From Phycisphaeraceae bacterium (lineage in GTDB: Bacteria > Planctomycetota > Phycisphaerae > Phycisphaerales > UBA1924), in NCBI GenBank assembly GCA_023898685.1, contig CP060234.1:2232001-2296000 (forward strand): a stretch of 64,000 nt of DNA, given 5' to 3'. A program made the position numbers and the translations under genes. A model generated the notes under the pieces. That model saw only the letters and a program-made list of their open reading frames with translations, was not told the origin of the DNA and did no database searches. This document shows, piece by piece, positions 9,060 through 17,204 of this stretch. The first letter of the stretch is position 1; each line of letters begins with the position of its first letter.

Positions 9060-9722
9060 TCACCCGTCCCCCATCGCCTCGATGAACGAGTCCGCCTCCT
9101 CGATCGAGGCGTTCATCTCCGCGATCAGCCGGTCGACCTCGCCCTCCAGTTCCAGCACCGTCTGGTCCAGGGATGCGATCGCTCGCGCGTTCAGGTTGTG
9201 CTTCAGGAACAGCACCTGATCCCGGAACGCCGCCAGCACCGGGTCCATCCGCGACTCCGCGTTCTTCATCGCCCCGATCAGTTGCCCGTACCGGTCCTTC
9301 GTCTCCCGCAGTTCTTGAGCGCTCGCGTCCCGCAGCGTCGCCGAGGAGTACTGATCGAGCTCGCCTTCCCATTCTCTGAACAGCGCATCCGAAACGCGCT
9401 CGATGCTGCGGATCCGCCCCCGCACGTCGTCCGCCGCGCTCTCGCTCCGCGAGAGCTGCCGCTTGAGCTTGGTGTATGTCTTCTCGAGGTCGCCCCCGTC
9501 ATACCCGGTCAGCGACTTCAGCTCGTCGAGCGTCGTCGCGAACTGCTGCTTCGCTTCTTCCTGGTCGCCCCGTGCCGCCTGCACCTGGTCGACCAGTTGT
9601 GCCCGCTTCGCGTACCCCAGCTTCTCCTTTGCCGCGATCATCGCCGACGAGCACCCACCCAGCGGCAGGCACAATGGCAGAAGCAGCAGCATCCCGACGA
9701 CGATCGCAACACGGTTCTTCAT
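9060..9722 (-). CDS. DUF2959 family lipoprotein
   Basis: A 220-residue predicted lipoprotein. The signal peptide ends in the lipobox LGGC with Cys24 as the lipidation site. The rest is helical and charged, with the strongly conserved DUF2959 block ESRMDPVLAAFRDQVLFLKH followed by NLNARAIASL. The family is common in Gram-negative bacteria and has no established function. It is probably a periplasmic coiled-coil protein tethered to a membrane. GGGAGG sits 7 bases before ATG 9722. Its stop overlaps a possible GTG start of the SnoaL-like gene, so the two may be co-transcribed. Confidence 0.85.
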   Translation of the reverse strand: MKNRVAIVVGMLLLLPLCLPLGGCSSAMIAAKEKLGYAKRAQLVDQVQAARGDQEEAKQQFATTLDELKSLTGYDGGDLEKTYTKLKRQLSRSESAADDVRGRIRSIERVSDALFREWEGELDQYSSATLRDASAQELRETKDRYGQLIGAMKNAESRMDPVLAAFRDQVLFLKHNLNARAIASLDQTVLELEGEVDRLIAEMNASIEEADSFIEAMGDG

Positions 9723-9808
9723 GCTCAGGCCTCCCGAGCCCCGCCAACGTCCATCAAGCCGCAGATCAGCAACGCGAATCTGTCAGGCACGCACCTGTTG
9801 CGCGCTCT

Positions 9809-11713
9809 CTACCTCTGCTCCCTCACAACCTGCACCGCCCCCTTCGATCCCACGCTCCAGCCGTGCCGACCCCGCCCCGAGTCATCCGGGTGCGCCCCCA
9901 GGTAGTCCGTGTCGAAATGCAGCAGCAGCAGCGTGCTCTCATCGGGCCCGAACACCTTCTCAGGCGTGAACGACCCCGTGTACCGCACGACCGACGACAC
10001 ACGCACCTCGTCGATCTCCCCCACGAACAGCCCGATCGGGTCACCCCGCTCGTTGGGCTCGGCCCCGATGTACAGCGGCAGATCGGAATAGGCCGCACTG
10101 CCCGCGGTCTCCGATCGCGCCGCCTCGACGCCGTCCAGGTAGACCACCGCCCGCTTGCCGTCGTAGGTCAGCGCGACGTGGTGCCACTCGCCCCATGCCG
10201 GCGGCGTATCCAGCGACGCCCACGCCAGGCCGCGATCGGTGCCGACGATCCCGTAGGGCAGCACGCCGCCCGGCTTCGACCACGTCAGGCCGAACCCCTT
10301 GTCGTCTCTGAACCGGCTCAGCACCGTTGATGTCCCTGAGAGCTGGTCGCCCTTCACCCAGCACTCCGTTGTGAACCGCCAGGGGCGATCTCCCAGTTCC
10401 ACCCGGACCGCGCCGCGCCCGCTGAGGGAGAGAACGCCGTTTGCATCGGGCGTCGCGGCGGCCCGCTCCTCTGCGCCCCGAGGCCGAACGGGGACGTCCA
10501 ACCGTCGGATCACCGCCTGCTCGCCCCCGCCCGCGAGGGGGTAGCGTCCGGTCACCACCACCCGAACGTCCGGCCGTTCACCCTGCACGAGCGCGGGCGC
10601 CTCCGCCCGCACGGCGAGCCGGCGCGTCTGCCCGGGTTCGACGGTCCCGCTGATCCGCTGCTCGTTGAACACCCAGCCATCGGGCGCGAGCACCTCGGCG
10701 TCGAAGCCGATCCGGACGGGCGTCGGGTTCTCCAACGCGATCTCGAACCCCGCGCCGTCACCGGCCTCGGCCCCGGCCTGCACGAACCCCTCGACCGAGG
10801 CCCAGCCGGTCTCCGCGAGTGAGCGCACGGCCGCCGCGTCGGACGCCGGGAACAGGTCGATCGACGAGGCCATGTCGAAAGGCACGATCGAAATCTGCGG
10901 ATCGCCGTGCCTCACGCGAACGAGGGCGATCGAGTCCGAGGAGGCGTACCCGTGGGTCTCCGACCCGTACGCGCCGGTCGTCGAGACCGAATAGTACTTC
11001 ACGTTGTCGGTCTGCTCGCTCCCCTGGGCATACAGCGTCCCGCCCGAGATGACCCGCGTGGGCTTCAGCTTGGCGCTCAGGGTCTGCTGTACGCCTTCCC
11101 ACAACGGAGCGCTGTCGCCCCGCCACATCGGATCGTGGATGAACACGAAGACCTGCTCCGCATCCGAGCCGCGAAGATCGGCCGCGAGCCAGCTGAGCAA
11201 TCGCTCCCGCTCCCCGCCCCGGTCCGAGAGCAGCTCACCAGAGAGCACAACGACGTGGGCCCAGCCCGAGTCGAACGAATAGGACATCGGCCCGAAGGCC
11301 GAGCGATACATCGTGCGGGCCTCATCGCGCGACACCCCTCGGACGGCCGTGTCGAGCGGACCCGGCGTCGGGTACCAGGGCCGGTTCAGCGAGTTCATCA
11401 CACTCCGGTAGGCCCCGACGCGGTCCTTCCATTTCGCGGCGTCGGTATCCCCCTGCAGCATGTTCCCCGTGGTGACCACGAACCGGACATCGAGCAGATT
11501 CAGCGTCTCCACCGCCCGCCTGAGCACGCCCAGCCCGGACTCTTTCCCGGGGACGCAATCACCGACCACGGCGAACACGAACCCGTCGTCCGCATCGGGC
11601 GCGGCCAGCGTCCTCTCCCTCCCGTCGAAGGCGTCCACAGGCTCGCCCAGTCCGCTTCCGACGAAGAATCCAACCAGGCCCAGCACCAGCAACAGGATCG
11701 ATCTCGGCATCAT
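9809..11713 (-). CDS. Exported calcineurin-like phosphoesterase with C-terminal LamG domain
   Basis: A 634-residue exported protein starting at ATG 11713 (MMPRSILLLVLGLVGFF), with GGAGCGGAG just upstream. Residues 45-290 resemble metallophosphoesterases: FAVVGDC (50-53), VVTTGN (80-84), FIHDP (191-195). Canonical metal ligands appear changed. GDC stands in place of GDxH, GN in place of GD, and TPGPLD where GNHD would be expected. The middle (about 330-440) is an immunoglobulin-like region, and residues 455-625 form a LamG/pentraxin-like jelly roll (WHHVALTYDGKRAVVYLDG). It is probably periplasmic or surface-exposed, possibly a glycan-binding protein with a weak or lost phosphatase. The family assignment is good; catalytic activity is doubtful. 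Confidence 0.78.
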   Translation of the reverse strand: MMPRSILLLVLGLVGFFVGSGLGEPVDAFDGRERTLAAPDADDGFVFAVVGDCVPGKESGLGVLRRAVETLNLLDVRFVVTTGNMLQGDTDAAKWKDRVGAYRSVMNSLNRPWYPTPGPLDTAVRGVSRDEARTMYRSAFGPMSYSFDSGWAHVVVLSGELLSDRGGERERLLSWLAADLRGSDAEQVFVFIHDPMWRGDSAPLWEGVQQTLSAKLKPTRVISGGTLYAQGSEQTDNVKYYSVSTTGAYGSETHGYASSDSIALVRVRHGDPQISIVPFDMASSIDLFPASDAAAVRSLAETGWASVEGFVQAGAEAGDGAGFEIALENPTPVRIGFDAEVLAPDGWVFNEQRISGTVEPGQTRRLAVRAEAPALVQGERPDVRVVVTGRYPLAGGGEQAVIRRLDVPVRPRGAEERAAATPDANGVLSLSGRGAVRVELGDRPWRFTTECWVKGDQLSGTSTVLSRFRDDKGFGLTWSKPGGVLPYGIVGTDRGLAWASLDTPPAWGEWHHVALTYDGKRAVVYLDGVEAARSETAGSAAYSDLPLYIGAEPNERGDPIGLFVGEIDEVRVSSVVRYTGSFTPEKVFGPDESTLLLLHFDTDYLGAHPDDSGRGRHGWSVGSKGAVQVVREQR

Positions 11714-11912
11714 GCGCTCCGCTCCGTGCGTCGCGCCCATGCTACCCGAAACCGGACGCTCGCACGCGCCGGGCATCGCCCCTCACGCGGGTCGGCGGGG
11801 ACCGAGCCGGAGCAAGGGGCTCACGGGGTTTCGCGCCCGGTTGCCCCGTCAGCCCGAGACAGACGCAGACCACTCGACACCAAGCCACGTCGTCTCGCTG
11901 TGCCTTCGTGCC

Positions 11913-13211
11913 TCAGTCTGTCCCCGTCCCCTCCAGCTCCTTGACCCGATCTCGCAACGCCGCGTTCTCCTGCTGCGCGGCTTCAAGTTCCTCGCGCAGA
12001 CGCGCGTTCTCTGTCCGCAACTCCGCGGCGCCCTCTTCGCGCACGCCCCCGAACGCTCCCCACAGCACCACGACCAGAGCGACCAGCACGACCCCCGCCG
12101 CCGCGACTGATGCCCAGTATCGCTGGAGGATCTTCCGCGACATGTACCGCCAGTTGTCCCGCTTCGCCTCGATGGGCTGGCCGGCGAGCAGCCGCTCGAT
12201 GTCGCGGGCGAACTCGCCCGGCGTCTGATACCGCTGCGCTCGCGACTTTGACAGCGCCTTCAGCACGATCGTGTCGAGCTCGGAATTGATCGGCTTGCTG
12301 AATGTCCCGGGTCTCGCCGGGATCTCGTTGGCGATCCGGTCCACCACCTCGGCCATCGGGCCGTTCACCTTGTAGGGGAACCGCCCGGTCAGCAGCTCGT
12401 AGAGGATCACCCCCAGCGAGTACACGTCGGTCCGCACGTCGATCTTCGCGCCTTCCCCCCGCGCCTGCTCGGGGCTCGCCCAGGGCAATGAGCCTACGAA
12501 CTGCCCTGTCGCGGTCATCTGCGTCGGGGCCGCGCTCGCCTCGCCGTCCACCGATTCGAGCTTCGCGAGCCCGAAGTCGAGCACGTGCGGCTCGCCCTCC
12601 GGCGTCACGCGGATGTTGCTGGGCTTAATGTCCCGGTGGATCACGCCGCGCAGGTGAGCCGCGTTGACCGCGTGGCACACCTTGATGAACAGCTTGAGGA
12701 TCTCCTCGACCCCCAACTCCGCGTGGCGCACATACTCGTCGAGCGTCCGCCCCGCGATGTAGTCCATCACGTAGTAGCCGCACCCGCCCGCCACACCGCT
12801 GTCGTGGATCGTCACGATGTTGGGGTTGTTGAGCTGCGCCAGCACCTGGATCTCGCGCTCGAACCGCAGGCGATCGCTCTGCCGGGCGAGCGCGCCCTCG
12901 CGCATCAGCTTGATCGCGACCTGCCGGCCGGTCCCCTCCTGCCGCGCCAGGTAGACCACCCCCTGCCCGCCCCGGTGCAATTCTCGCACGATGGTGTAGC
13001 CCGGGATCGACGCCGCCATTCCCACACCGCGCATCGCGGGGCGCGATCGGTGCTGCGCCTGCATCCGCGCCGCCTCGATCAGGCCGATCTCTCCCGAGGA
13101 CGACGGGGGGTCGCCGCGCGACGGCGTCTCGAACAGCGCGGGCTCGGGAGCCGGCGGCAGCGTGACCATCTCGGTCTCGTCCTCGATCCCGTCTTCGTAT
13201 GGATCGTCCAT
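11913..13211 (-). CDS. Transmembrane Ser/Thr protein kinase (PknB/Hanks type)
   Basis: A 432-residue kinase. The catalytic domain (72-345) has the glycine loop RGGQGVVYL, invariant Lys101 in VAIK, catalytic loop HRDIKPSN (192-199), DFG (212-214) and SPEQ in the activation segment, all intact. A single transmembrane helix (about 366-388) follows, and then a 40-residue tail with heptad-spaced Leu398, Leu405, Leu419 and Leu426, a likely coiled coil. With a cytosolic kinase the tail would lie outside, where it could drive dimerisation. The start is ATG 13211, 52 bases after the stop of the ECF sigma factor gene. This sigma-kinase pairing is a known planctomycete arrangement and suggests phosphorylation-controlled transcription. 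Confidence 0.93.
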   Translation of the reverse strand: MDDPYEDGIEDETEMVTLPPAPEPALFETPSRGDPPSSSGEIGLIEAARMQAQHRSRPAMRGVGMAASIPGYTIVRELHRGGQGVVYLARQEGTGRQVAIKLMREGALARQSDRLRFEREIQVLAQLNNPNIVTIHDSGVAGGCGYYVMDYIAGRTLDEYVRHAELGVEEILKLFIKVCHAVNAAHLRGVIHRDIKPSNIRVTPEGEPHVLDFGLAKLESVDGEASAAPTQMTATGQFVGSLPWASPEQARGEGAKIDVRTDVYSLGVILYELLTGRFPYKVNGPMAEVVDRIANEIPARPGTFSKPINSELDTIVLKALSKSRAQRYQTPGEFARDIERLLAGQPIEAKRDNWRYMSRKILQRYWASVAAAGVVLVALVVVLWGAFGGVREEGAAELRTENARLREELEAAQQENAALRDRVKELEGTGTD

Positions 13212-13263
13212 GCGCCCCACGCTCGCACCCAGGGTTTGCGACCGGATCCGGCCCCCGTCCGAC

Positions 13264-14037
13264 TCATCCGGGGTCGGTGAAGAACTGCGACGCACTCCCC
13301 AACGCCCCGCGCATCTTCTCGTGCGCCCGCGCCCGCAGCATGTAGATCGCGCCCGTCGACCGGCCGAGCTGCTCGGCCACCTCCTGCGCCGACCGGCCCT
13401 CCAGGTCGTACAGCCGCACGACACGCTCGTAGTCAGGCGGCAGCCCCGACAGCACGTCCTCGATCATCCGCTCCGACTCGTCCCGCGCCGCCGCCCGGCT
13501 CGGTGTCGAGTTCGTCGCCCCGAGCAACTCCACCAGCGCCACGAACGAGTTCTCGTTGGGTCGCGACACCTGCACACGCCGCTTCGGGTTGGGCCGCTTG
13601 GCCGCCTGCAGCCCACGGAGCGCATCCCGGAGATTGTTCTCGGCCACCTGCGAAAGCCAAGCCAAGAACGAACCGCTCCCTCGGTGCTTGAACTGGCCGA
13701 TCAGCAGGAACGCCTCGAGATACGTCACCTGCATCACGTCGTCCTCATCGAGCGAGGCACGCCACTGCGGCCCGATCTTGCTCTTCAGCCGCTCCCGGAC
13801 AATCGGGCCGAAATGTGACAGCAACGCACACAGCGCCTCTTCGTCGCCCCCGGTCGCCCGGTCGACAAGCCCGGCTTCGTCCGCGACGCCGGCGGAGGCC
13901 TCCGCGAAGGCCTCCAGAGGCTCCTGCACGGGGGCTCCGGACGCGGCGGCCTTGTCGGGCTCGGTCGAGGGGGGGAGCCGCGTTGCTCGGGGCCTCCCCC
14001 CATCCCCTTCTGTCCGTCCGGTGGCGTGCTGGTCCAC
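13264..14037 (-). CDS. ECF-type RNA polymerase sigma factor
   Basis: A 257-residue sigma factor that should direct RNA polymerase to a special promoter set. Region 2 lies at about 55-135 (SLDEDDVMQVTYLEAF, then FLAWLSQVAENNLRDALR). Region 4 lies at about 195-250 (LPPDYERVVRLYDLEGRSAQ, helix-turn-helix EVAEQLGRSTGAIYMLRARA). A roughly 50-residue Ala/Pro-rich N-terminal extension is unusual for ECF factors and may be regulatory. The start is GTG 14037, supported by GAGGAG 5 bases upstream. The Ser/Thr kinase gene follows directly on the same strand, so the kinase is the likely regulator in place of an anti-sigma factor. Confidence 0.9.
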   Translation of the reverse strand: MDQHATGRTEGDGGRPRATRLPPSTEPDKAAASGAPVQEPLEAFAEASAGVADEAGLVDRATGGDEEALCALLSHFGPIVRERLKSKIGPQWRASLDEDDVMQVTYLEAFLLIGQFKHRGSGSFLAWLSQVAENNLRDALRGLQAAKRPNPKRRVQVSRPNENSFVALVELLGATNSTPSRAAARDESERMIEDVLSGLPPDYERVVRLYDLEGRSAQEVAEQLGRSTGAIYMLRARAHEKMRGALGSASQFFTDPG

Positions 14038-14097
14038 AACGACTCCTCATCCGCGCAGCCCGCAACCGCTCTCGGCTGAAGCACAGCGACGCCGACC

Positions 14098-14103
14098 ATT
14101 CTA
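14098..14103 (-). promoter_or_regulatory. Candidate -10 box upstream of the sigma factor gene
   Basis: TAGAAT on the minus strand, in an AT-richer patch about 60 bases before the GTG at 14037. No good -35 hexamer is present at 16-18 bases. Confidence 0.3.
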
Positions 14104-14242
14104 CAGCAATGGCGGACTCGATCCTAAACCGATATTGCGATCATAATACGAACAAACCCATCGGTATTGGGAAACCCCACCAATTCCAGCGCCCCACCAC
14201 AAAACTGTCATGTTCCAGAGCGTGGAATTCTAGGGAAATTGC

Positions 14243-14340
14243 TATACTCAGGCCCGGTCGTCGGGCTACCCGGCGGTCGATGGCCTTGCTCTTCTCTTCC
14301 CGGCCCGGGGGACCGTGTTCACACGTCCCCCGGGCATTCT
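14243..14340 (+). ncRNA. Candidate small RNA or unassigned transcript ending in a strong hairpin
   Basis: An extended -10 element (TGC followed by TATACT at 14243-14248) on the plus strand is followed about 55 bases later by a strong stem-loop. Its arms cccgggggaccgtg (14304-14317) and cacgtcccccggg (14322-14334) close on a TTCA loop with one bulged base. No plus-strand gene follows for 1.6 kb, and both flanking genes are on the minus strand. A transcript of about 85 nucleotides would result. It matches no RNA family I recognise. The hairpin could instead serve minus-strand termination, and there is no long T-run. Confidence 0.3.
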
Positions 14341-14439
14341 TATCGGCGGAACGCGCAGAATTCGCGCCCGTCACGACCCGCGGCTGGGCGGCGTGCGCTG
14401 AGAATCGACGACCTGATGCGCAAGATTGATGCGGGCCGC

Positions 14440-15921
14440 CTACCCGCGCAGCTCCTGGATCAGCGCCTTCACCGCCTGGCGACGGTCCACGATGTCCCGA
14501 TAATCAAACCGCTTCATCGCGATTTCTGAGGCGAGCCGATCGGCCTCTTCCGCGGCGTCCAGGTCACGCGTCTTGTCCGCCTTCTCCTGCAACGCGCACA
14601 TCAGCCCGTATCGAAGCTCCATCGCGAGTTCGCTGCCCGTGTCGGCCATCCCGTCCAGCGCCGCCCGGTAGGTCGTCACCGCCTCGTCGGGCCACTCGAT
14701 CGCCAGGAACGCCTCGGCCTTGTATCGCAGCACGGCCCGCCGGTGCTGAGGGTCCTCCTCGGCCTTCTGGAACAGACCGATCGCCTCGTTGTGCTCGCCC
14801 TTCTGGTGCAGACGCTTGCCCAGTTCGAACTTCATGCCCAGGTTGGTCGGGTAGTTCTCGATCTGGAGGCGCAGCTCGGCGATCTCCTTGTCCAGCAGAT
14901 CCGCCTCGGCCTTGGCAACCTGCTCGGTCAGCCCCTCGTCGCCCGGCTTCGCATCCAACTTCCCACGCAGCGTCCGGAGCTTTCGCCGCTCGATGCGGAG
15001 TTCCACCTCGCCCTGCCGCTGCCTGAACCGGAACTGCCCGGTTTCCTCGTACGCCTTCTTGTACAGCAGCAGGCCCTTCAGTTCGTCCTGCGGCTTGCCA
15101 CGGTCGAGCAATGCCCGTCCGTATCCCTCGATGGCCGAGGTGTCTGTGGGGCGCTGCTCGTAGTCCGCCTTCTTCGCCGCGAGGATCCGGTCCTTCGTGT
15201 CGGCCGTCTTGACGATCGAGTCCTCCGCCTCGAGCTGCGCCTGCTTCTCGAGATCGCGGATGTTCTTGCGGAAGCCGCCTTCCTGCCCCGCCGACTCCTC
15301 GAACCGCCCGCGTTGGATCGTCGCCGACGCGAGCATCTCCTTCAGCTTCGCCGAGAGCTGCCCGTCGCTCGGGTCGAGTTGCACCGCGATCTGCCCGGCC
15401 TCGACCGCCAGCTCGAATGCGCCCGCTTCGTCGAAGATGTCCAGCAGCTTGACGTAGACGTCCTTCTTGGGTTTCTCCTCGCGTTTCGCGAAGTTCAACG
15501 CCTGTCGGCCCAGGATCTCGGTCGTCTCCTTGAGCCCCAGCGCCGCCGACGCCTCGGCCGCCTTCAGCGTTGCCGACCCGCTCTCGGGCTTGAGCCCCCA
15601 GCTCAGCAGCGCCTGCTGGAACTTGAGGATCTTTCCTTGCCCCTGCAGGTTCTTGATCACGTCCTTGCCGGTCGCCTTCTTGCCCGCCTCCTCGGCGTAC
15701 GCGCGCACCGACTGGAAGAATCCGGCGAACCCCTCCTGGCTCGCCGGATCCTGCGCGAGTCCGTTCAGCCACAGCGTCACGGCGTACTCGTAGTTCAGCG
15801 TCTCGTGCGTGGTCTTGGCGCGGTCGAAGAACACGCGCGCCTTCTCCGGTGAGAACGCCCCGCTCCCAGGCTGCTCGCCTTCGTCCCCGTTGTCGCCCTT
15901 CTTCTTGCCAAATAGAGCCAA
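14440..15921 (-). CDS. TPR-like repeat protein, function unknown
   Basis: A 493-residue, highly charged, mostly helical soluble protein with no signal peptide. It begins MALFGKKKGD if the TTG at 15921 is the start, which is favoured by AGGGAG 9 bases upstream. An in-frame ATG at 16008 would collide with the def promoter region. Helix pairs resembling tetratricopeptide repeats recur: ARVFFDRAKTTHETLNYEYA near the start, ELAVEAGQIAVQLDPSDGQL in the middle, and GMKFELGKRLHQKGEHNEAI with LGLFQKAEEDPQ-like spacing near the end. A long coiled-coil-like charged segment lies between. It probably acts as a scaffold for protein contacts. I recognise no specific family. It runs divergently from def. Confidence 0.72.
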   Translation of the reverse strand: MALFGKKKGDNGDEGEQPGSGAFSPEKARVFFDRAKTTHETLNYEYAVTLWLNGLAQDPASQEGFAGFFQSVRAYAEEAGKKATGKDVIKNLQGQGKILKFQQALLSWGLKPESGSATLKAAEASAALGLKETTEILGRQALNFAKREEKPKKDVYVKLLDIFDEAGAFELAVEAGQIAVQLDPSDGQLSAKLKEMLASATIQRGRFEESAGQEGGFRKNIRDLEKQAQLEAEDSIVKTADTKDRILAAKKADYEQRPTDTSAIEGYGRALLDRGKPQDELKGLLLYKKAYEETGQFRFRQRQGEVELRIERRKLRTLRGKLDAKPGDEGLTEQVAKAEADLLDKEIAELRLQIENYPTNLGMKFELGKRLHQKGEHNEAIGLFQKAEEDPQHRRAVLRYKAEAFLAIEWPDEAVTTYRAALDGMADTGSELAMELRYGLMCALQEKADKTRDLDAAEEADRLASEIAMKRFDYRDIVDRRQAVKALIQELRG

Positions 15922-16013
15922 GGCACCACACTCCCTACGCGAAGCCGGCCAGCCACCGGCCCAGAAGGGCAGTTTAGGGCCTGCCCGGCCCCCGCGGGAC
16001 CGTATCATCGACC

Positions 16014-16574
16014 ATGCCCGTCGATCCCGCCACGCTCCGCATCAAGATCTACCCGGCCGACATCCTCCGCCGGAAGGCCGACGAGGTCGATCCCACCCCG
16101 GAAGTGGTCGCGGTCGCCCGGCAGATGATCGCCATCATGCACGAAGCCCCGGGCATCGGGCTGGCCGCGCCCCAGGTTGGCCTGCCCTGGCGTCTGTTCG
16201 TCGCCGATGTCCCCGCGGATCCGGAGCGCAACCCGCCGCTTCTGCCGGACGCTTCACCTCCCACGGCCTCTCCCAAGCCCGAGATCCTCATCAACCCGGC
16301 CATCGAGAGCACCGAGGGCCCGCCCGAGTTGGGCGAAGAGGGCTGCCTCTCGCTCCCGGACATTCTGGGCGACGTTCCACGCCCCCCTGTGGTCACGATG
16401 TCGTGGACGGACATCGAGGGCGAGCGGCAATCCCGCACCGTCGGGGGCCTGCTCGCCAGGTGCTGGCAGCACGAACTCGATCACCTCGACGGCGTCCTCA
16501 TCCTCGACCGGATGACCAACCCCAGCCGCACCCGAAACCGCACCCGCATCCGCAACCTCGAACGCGGGATGTAG
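16014..16574 (+). CDS. def: Peptide deformylase
   Basis: Removes the formyl group from the initiator methionine of new proteins; a metal-dependent cytosolic hydrolase. The 186-residue sequence has all three family motifs: GIGLAAPQVG (47-56), EEGCLSLP with metal ligand Cys111, and QHELDHLDG with His153, His157 and catalytic Glu154. Length is normal, although a proline-rich insert at about 68-88 lengthens the loop between motifs 1 and 2, as in several non-proteobacterial enzymes. The C-terminal tail is Arg/Asn-rich. No fmt gene is adjacent. The start is ATG 16014. Confidence 0.95.
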   Translation: MPVDPATLRIKIYPADILRRKADEVDPTPEVVAVARQMIAIMHEAPGIGLAAPQVGLPWRLFVADVPADPERNPPLLPDASPPTASPKPEILINPAIESTEGPPELGEEGCLSLPDILGDVPRPPVVTMSWTDIEGERQSRTVGGLLARCWQHELDHLDGVLILDRMTNPSRTRNRTRIRNLERGM

Positions 16575-16685
16575 CGTCCCCGGATGGATGGCGCGACTCT
16601 CCGTCGTTGGAGCCGTCGTGCCGCGCCCGACGGGTTCACGGTTCGATCTGGCAGGTCGAGCTTCGTGCGACGCGCGGCGCCATCG

Positions 16686-17162
16686 TCAAAGGCCCAGCGC
16701 CTTCTTCAGTCTCGCGAAGAGGGCCTCATCCTCTCCGAGCGCGTCCGCCCGCCGCGCCCCCGCGAAGTCGTACGCCGCGAACGGATCCATCATCCGCTTC
16801 TCCGGATCCTCGTCGGTGAACCGCGGCACGACGTGGGCGTGCAGCACGGGCACCTGGTTGCACAGCATCAGGTAGTTCAGCCGTTCGCACCCGGTCGCGG
16901 CGATCACCGCGTCTCCCAGCGTCGCCACGTCGCTCAAGAAGGCCGTCCGCGCCGCCGACGGCAGGTCGTTCAGGTGGGCCGGCGTCGGTCCGCACCCCGA
17001 GTCGGTGAGCAGTTCTTTCGGCAGATCGGGCAGCAACATGCAGCATCCCGCCAGCGGTTGCTGGTTCGAGAGGATCGCGTATCCCGTTTGCATTCGCCCC
17101 AGGCACTGCGGGTCGTTGCCCGCCTTGATGCGGTTGATCCGATTCGTGATCGCGTCGGTCAT
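16686..17162 (-). CDS. HIT-family hydrolase-like protein
   Basis: A 158-residue protein of the histidine-triad superfamily, which hydrolyses or transfers nucleotidyl groups (for example on dinucleoside polyphosphates). The C-terminal motif NQVPVLHAHVVPRF holds His108 and His110. The first His of the usual HxHxH is replaced by Val106, so this is a HIT-like variant. The preceding LNYLMLCNQVP strand fits the fold. I start at ATG 17162 (MTDAITNRI), with CAGGG 6 bases upstream. ATG 17168 is also possible. It ends tail-to-tail with def. Confidence 0.72.
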   Translation of the reverse strand: MTDAITNRINRIKAGNDPQCLGRMQTGYAILSNQQPLAGCCMLLPDLPKELLTDSGCGPTPAHLNDLPSAARTAFLSDVATLGDAVIAATGCERLNYLMLCNQVPVLHAHVVPRFTDEDPEKRMMDPFAAYDFAGARRADALGEDEALFARLKKALGL

Positions 17163-17204
17163 GCTCATCCCTGTCGTCAACCCACCCCGTTCGATCCAAT
17201 CGCC

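Noticed and set aside
14250..14340. SRP RNA, 6S RNA or RNase P RNA at the candidate small-RNA locus
   Set aside because: The minus strand has a vaguely similar GGGAAGAGAAGAGC stretch, but the conserved GGTCAGG / GGAAGCAGC core of SRP RNA and the signatures of the other RNAs are absent.
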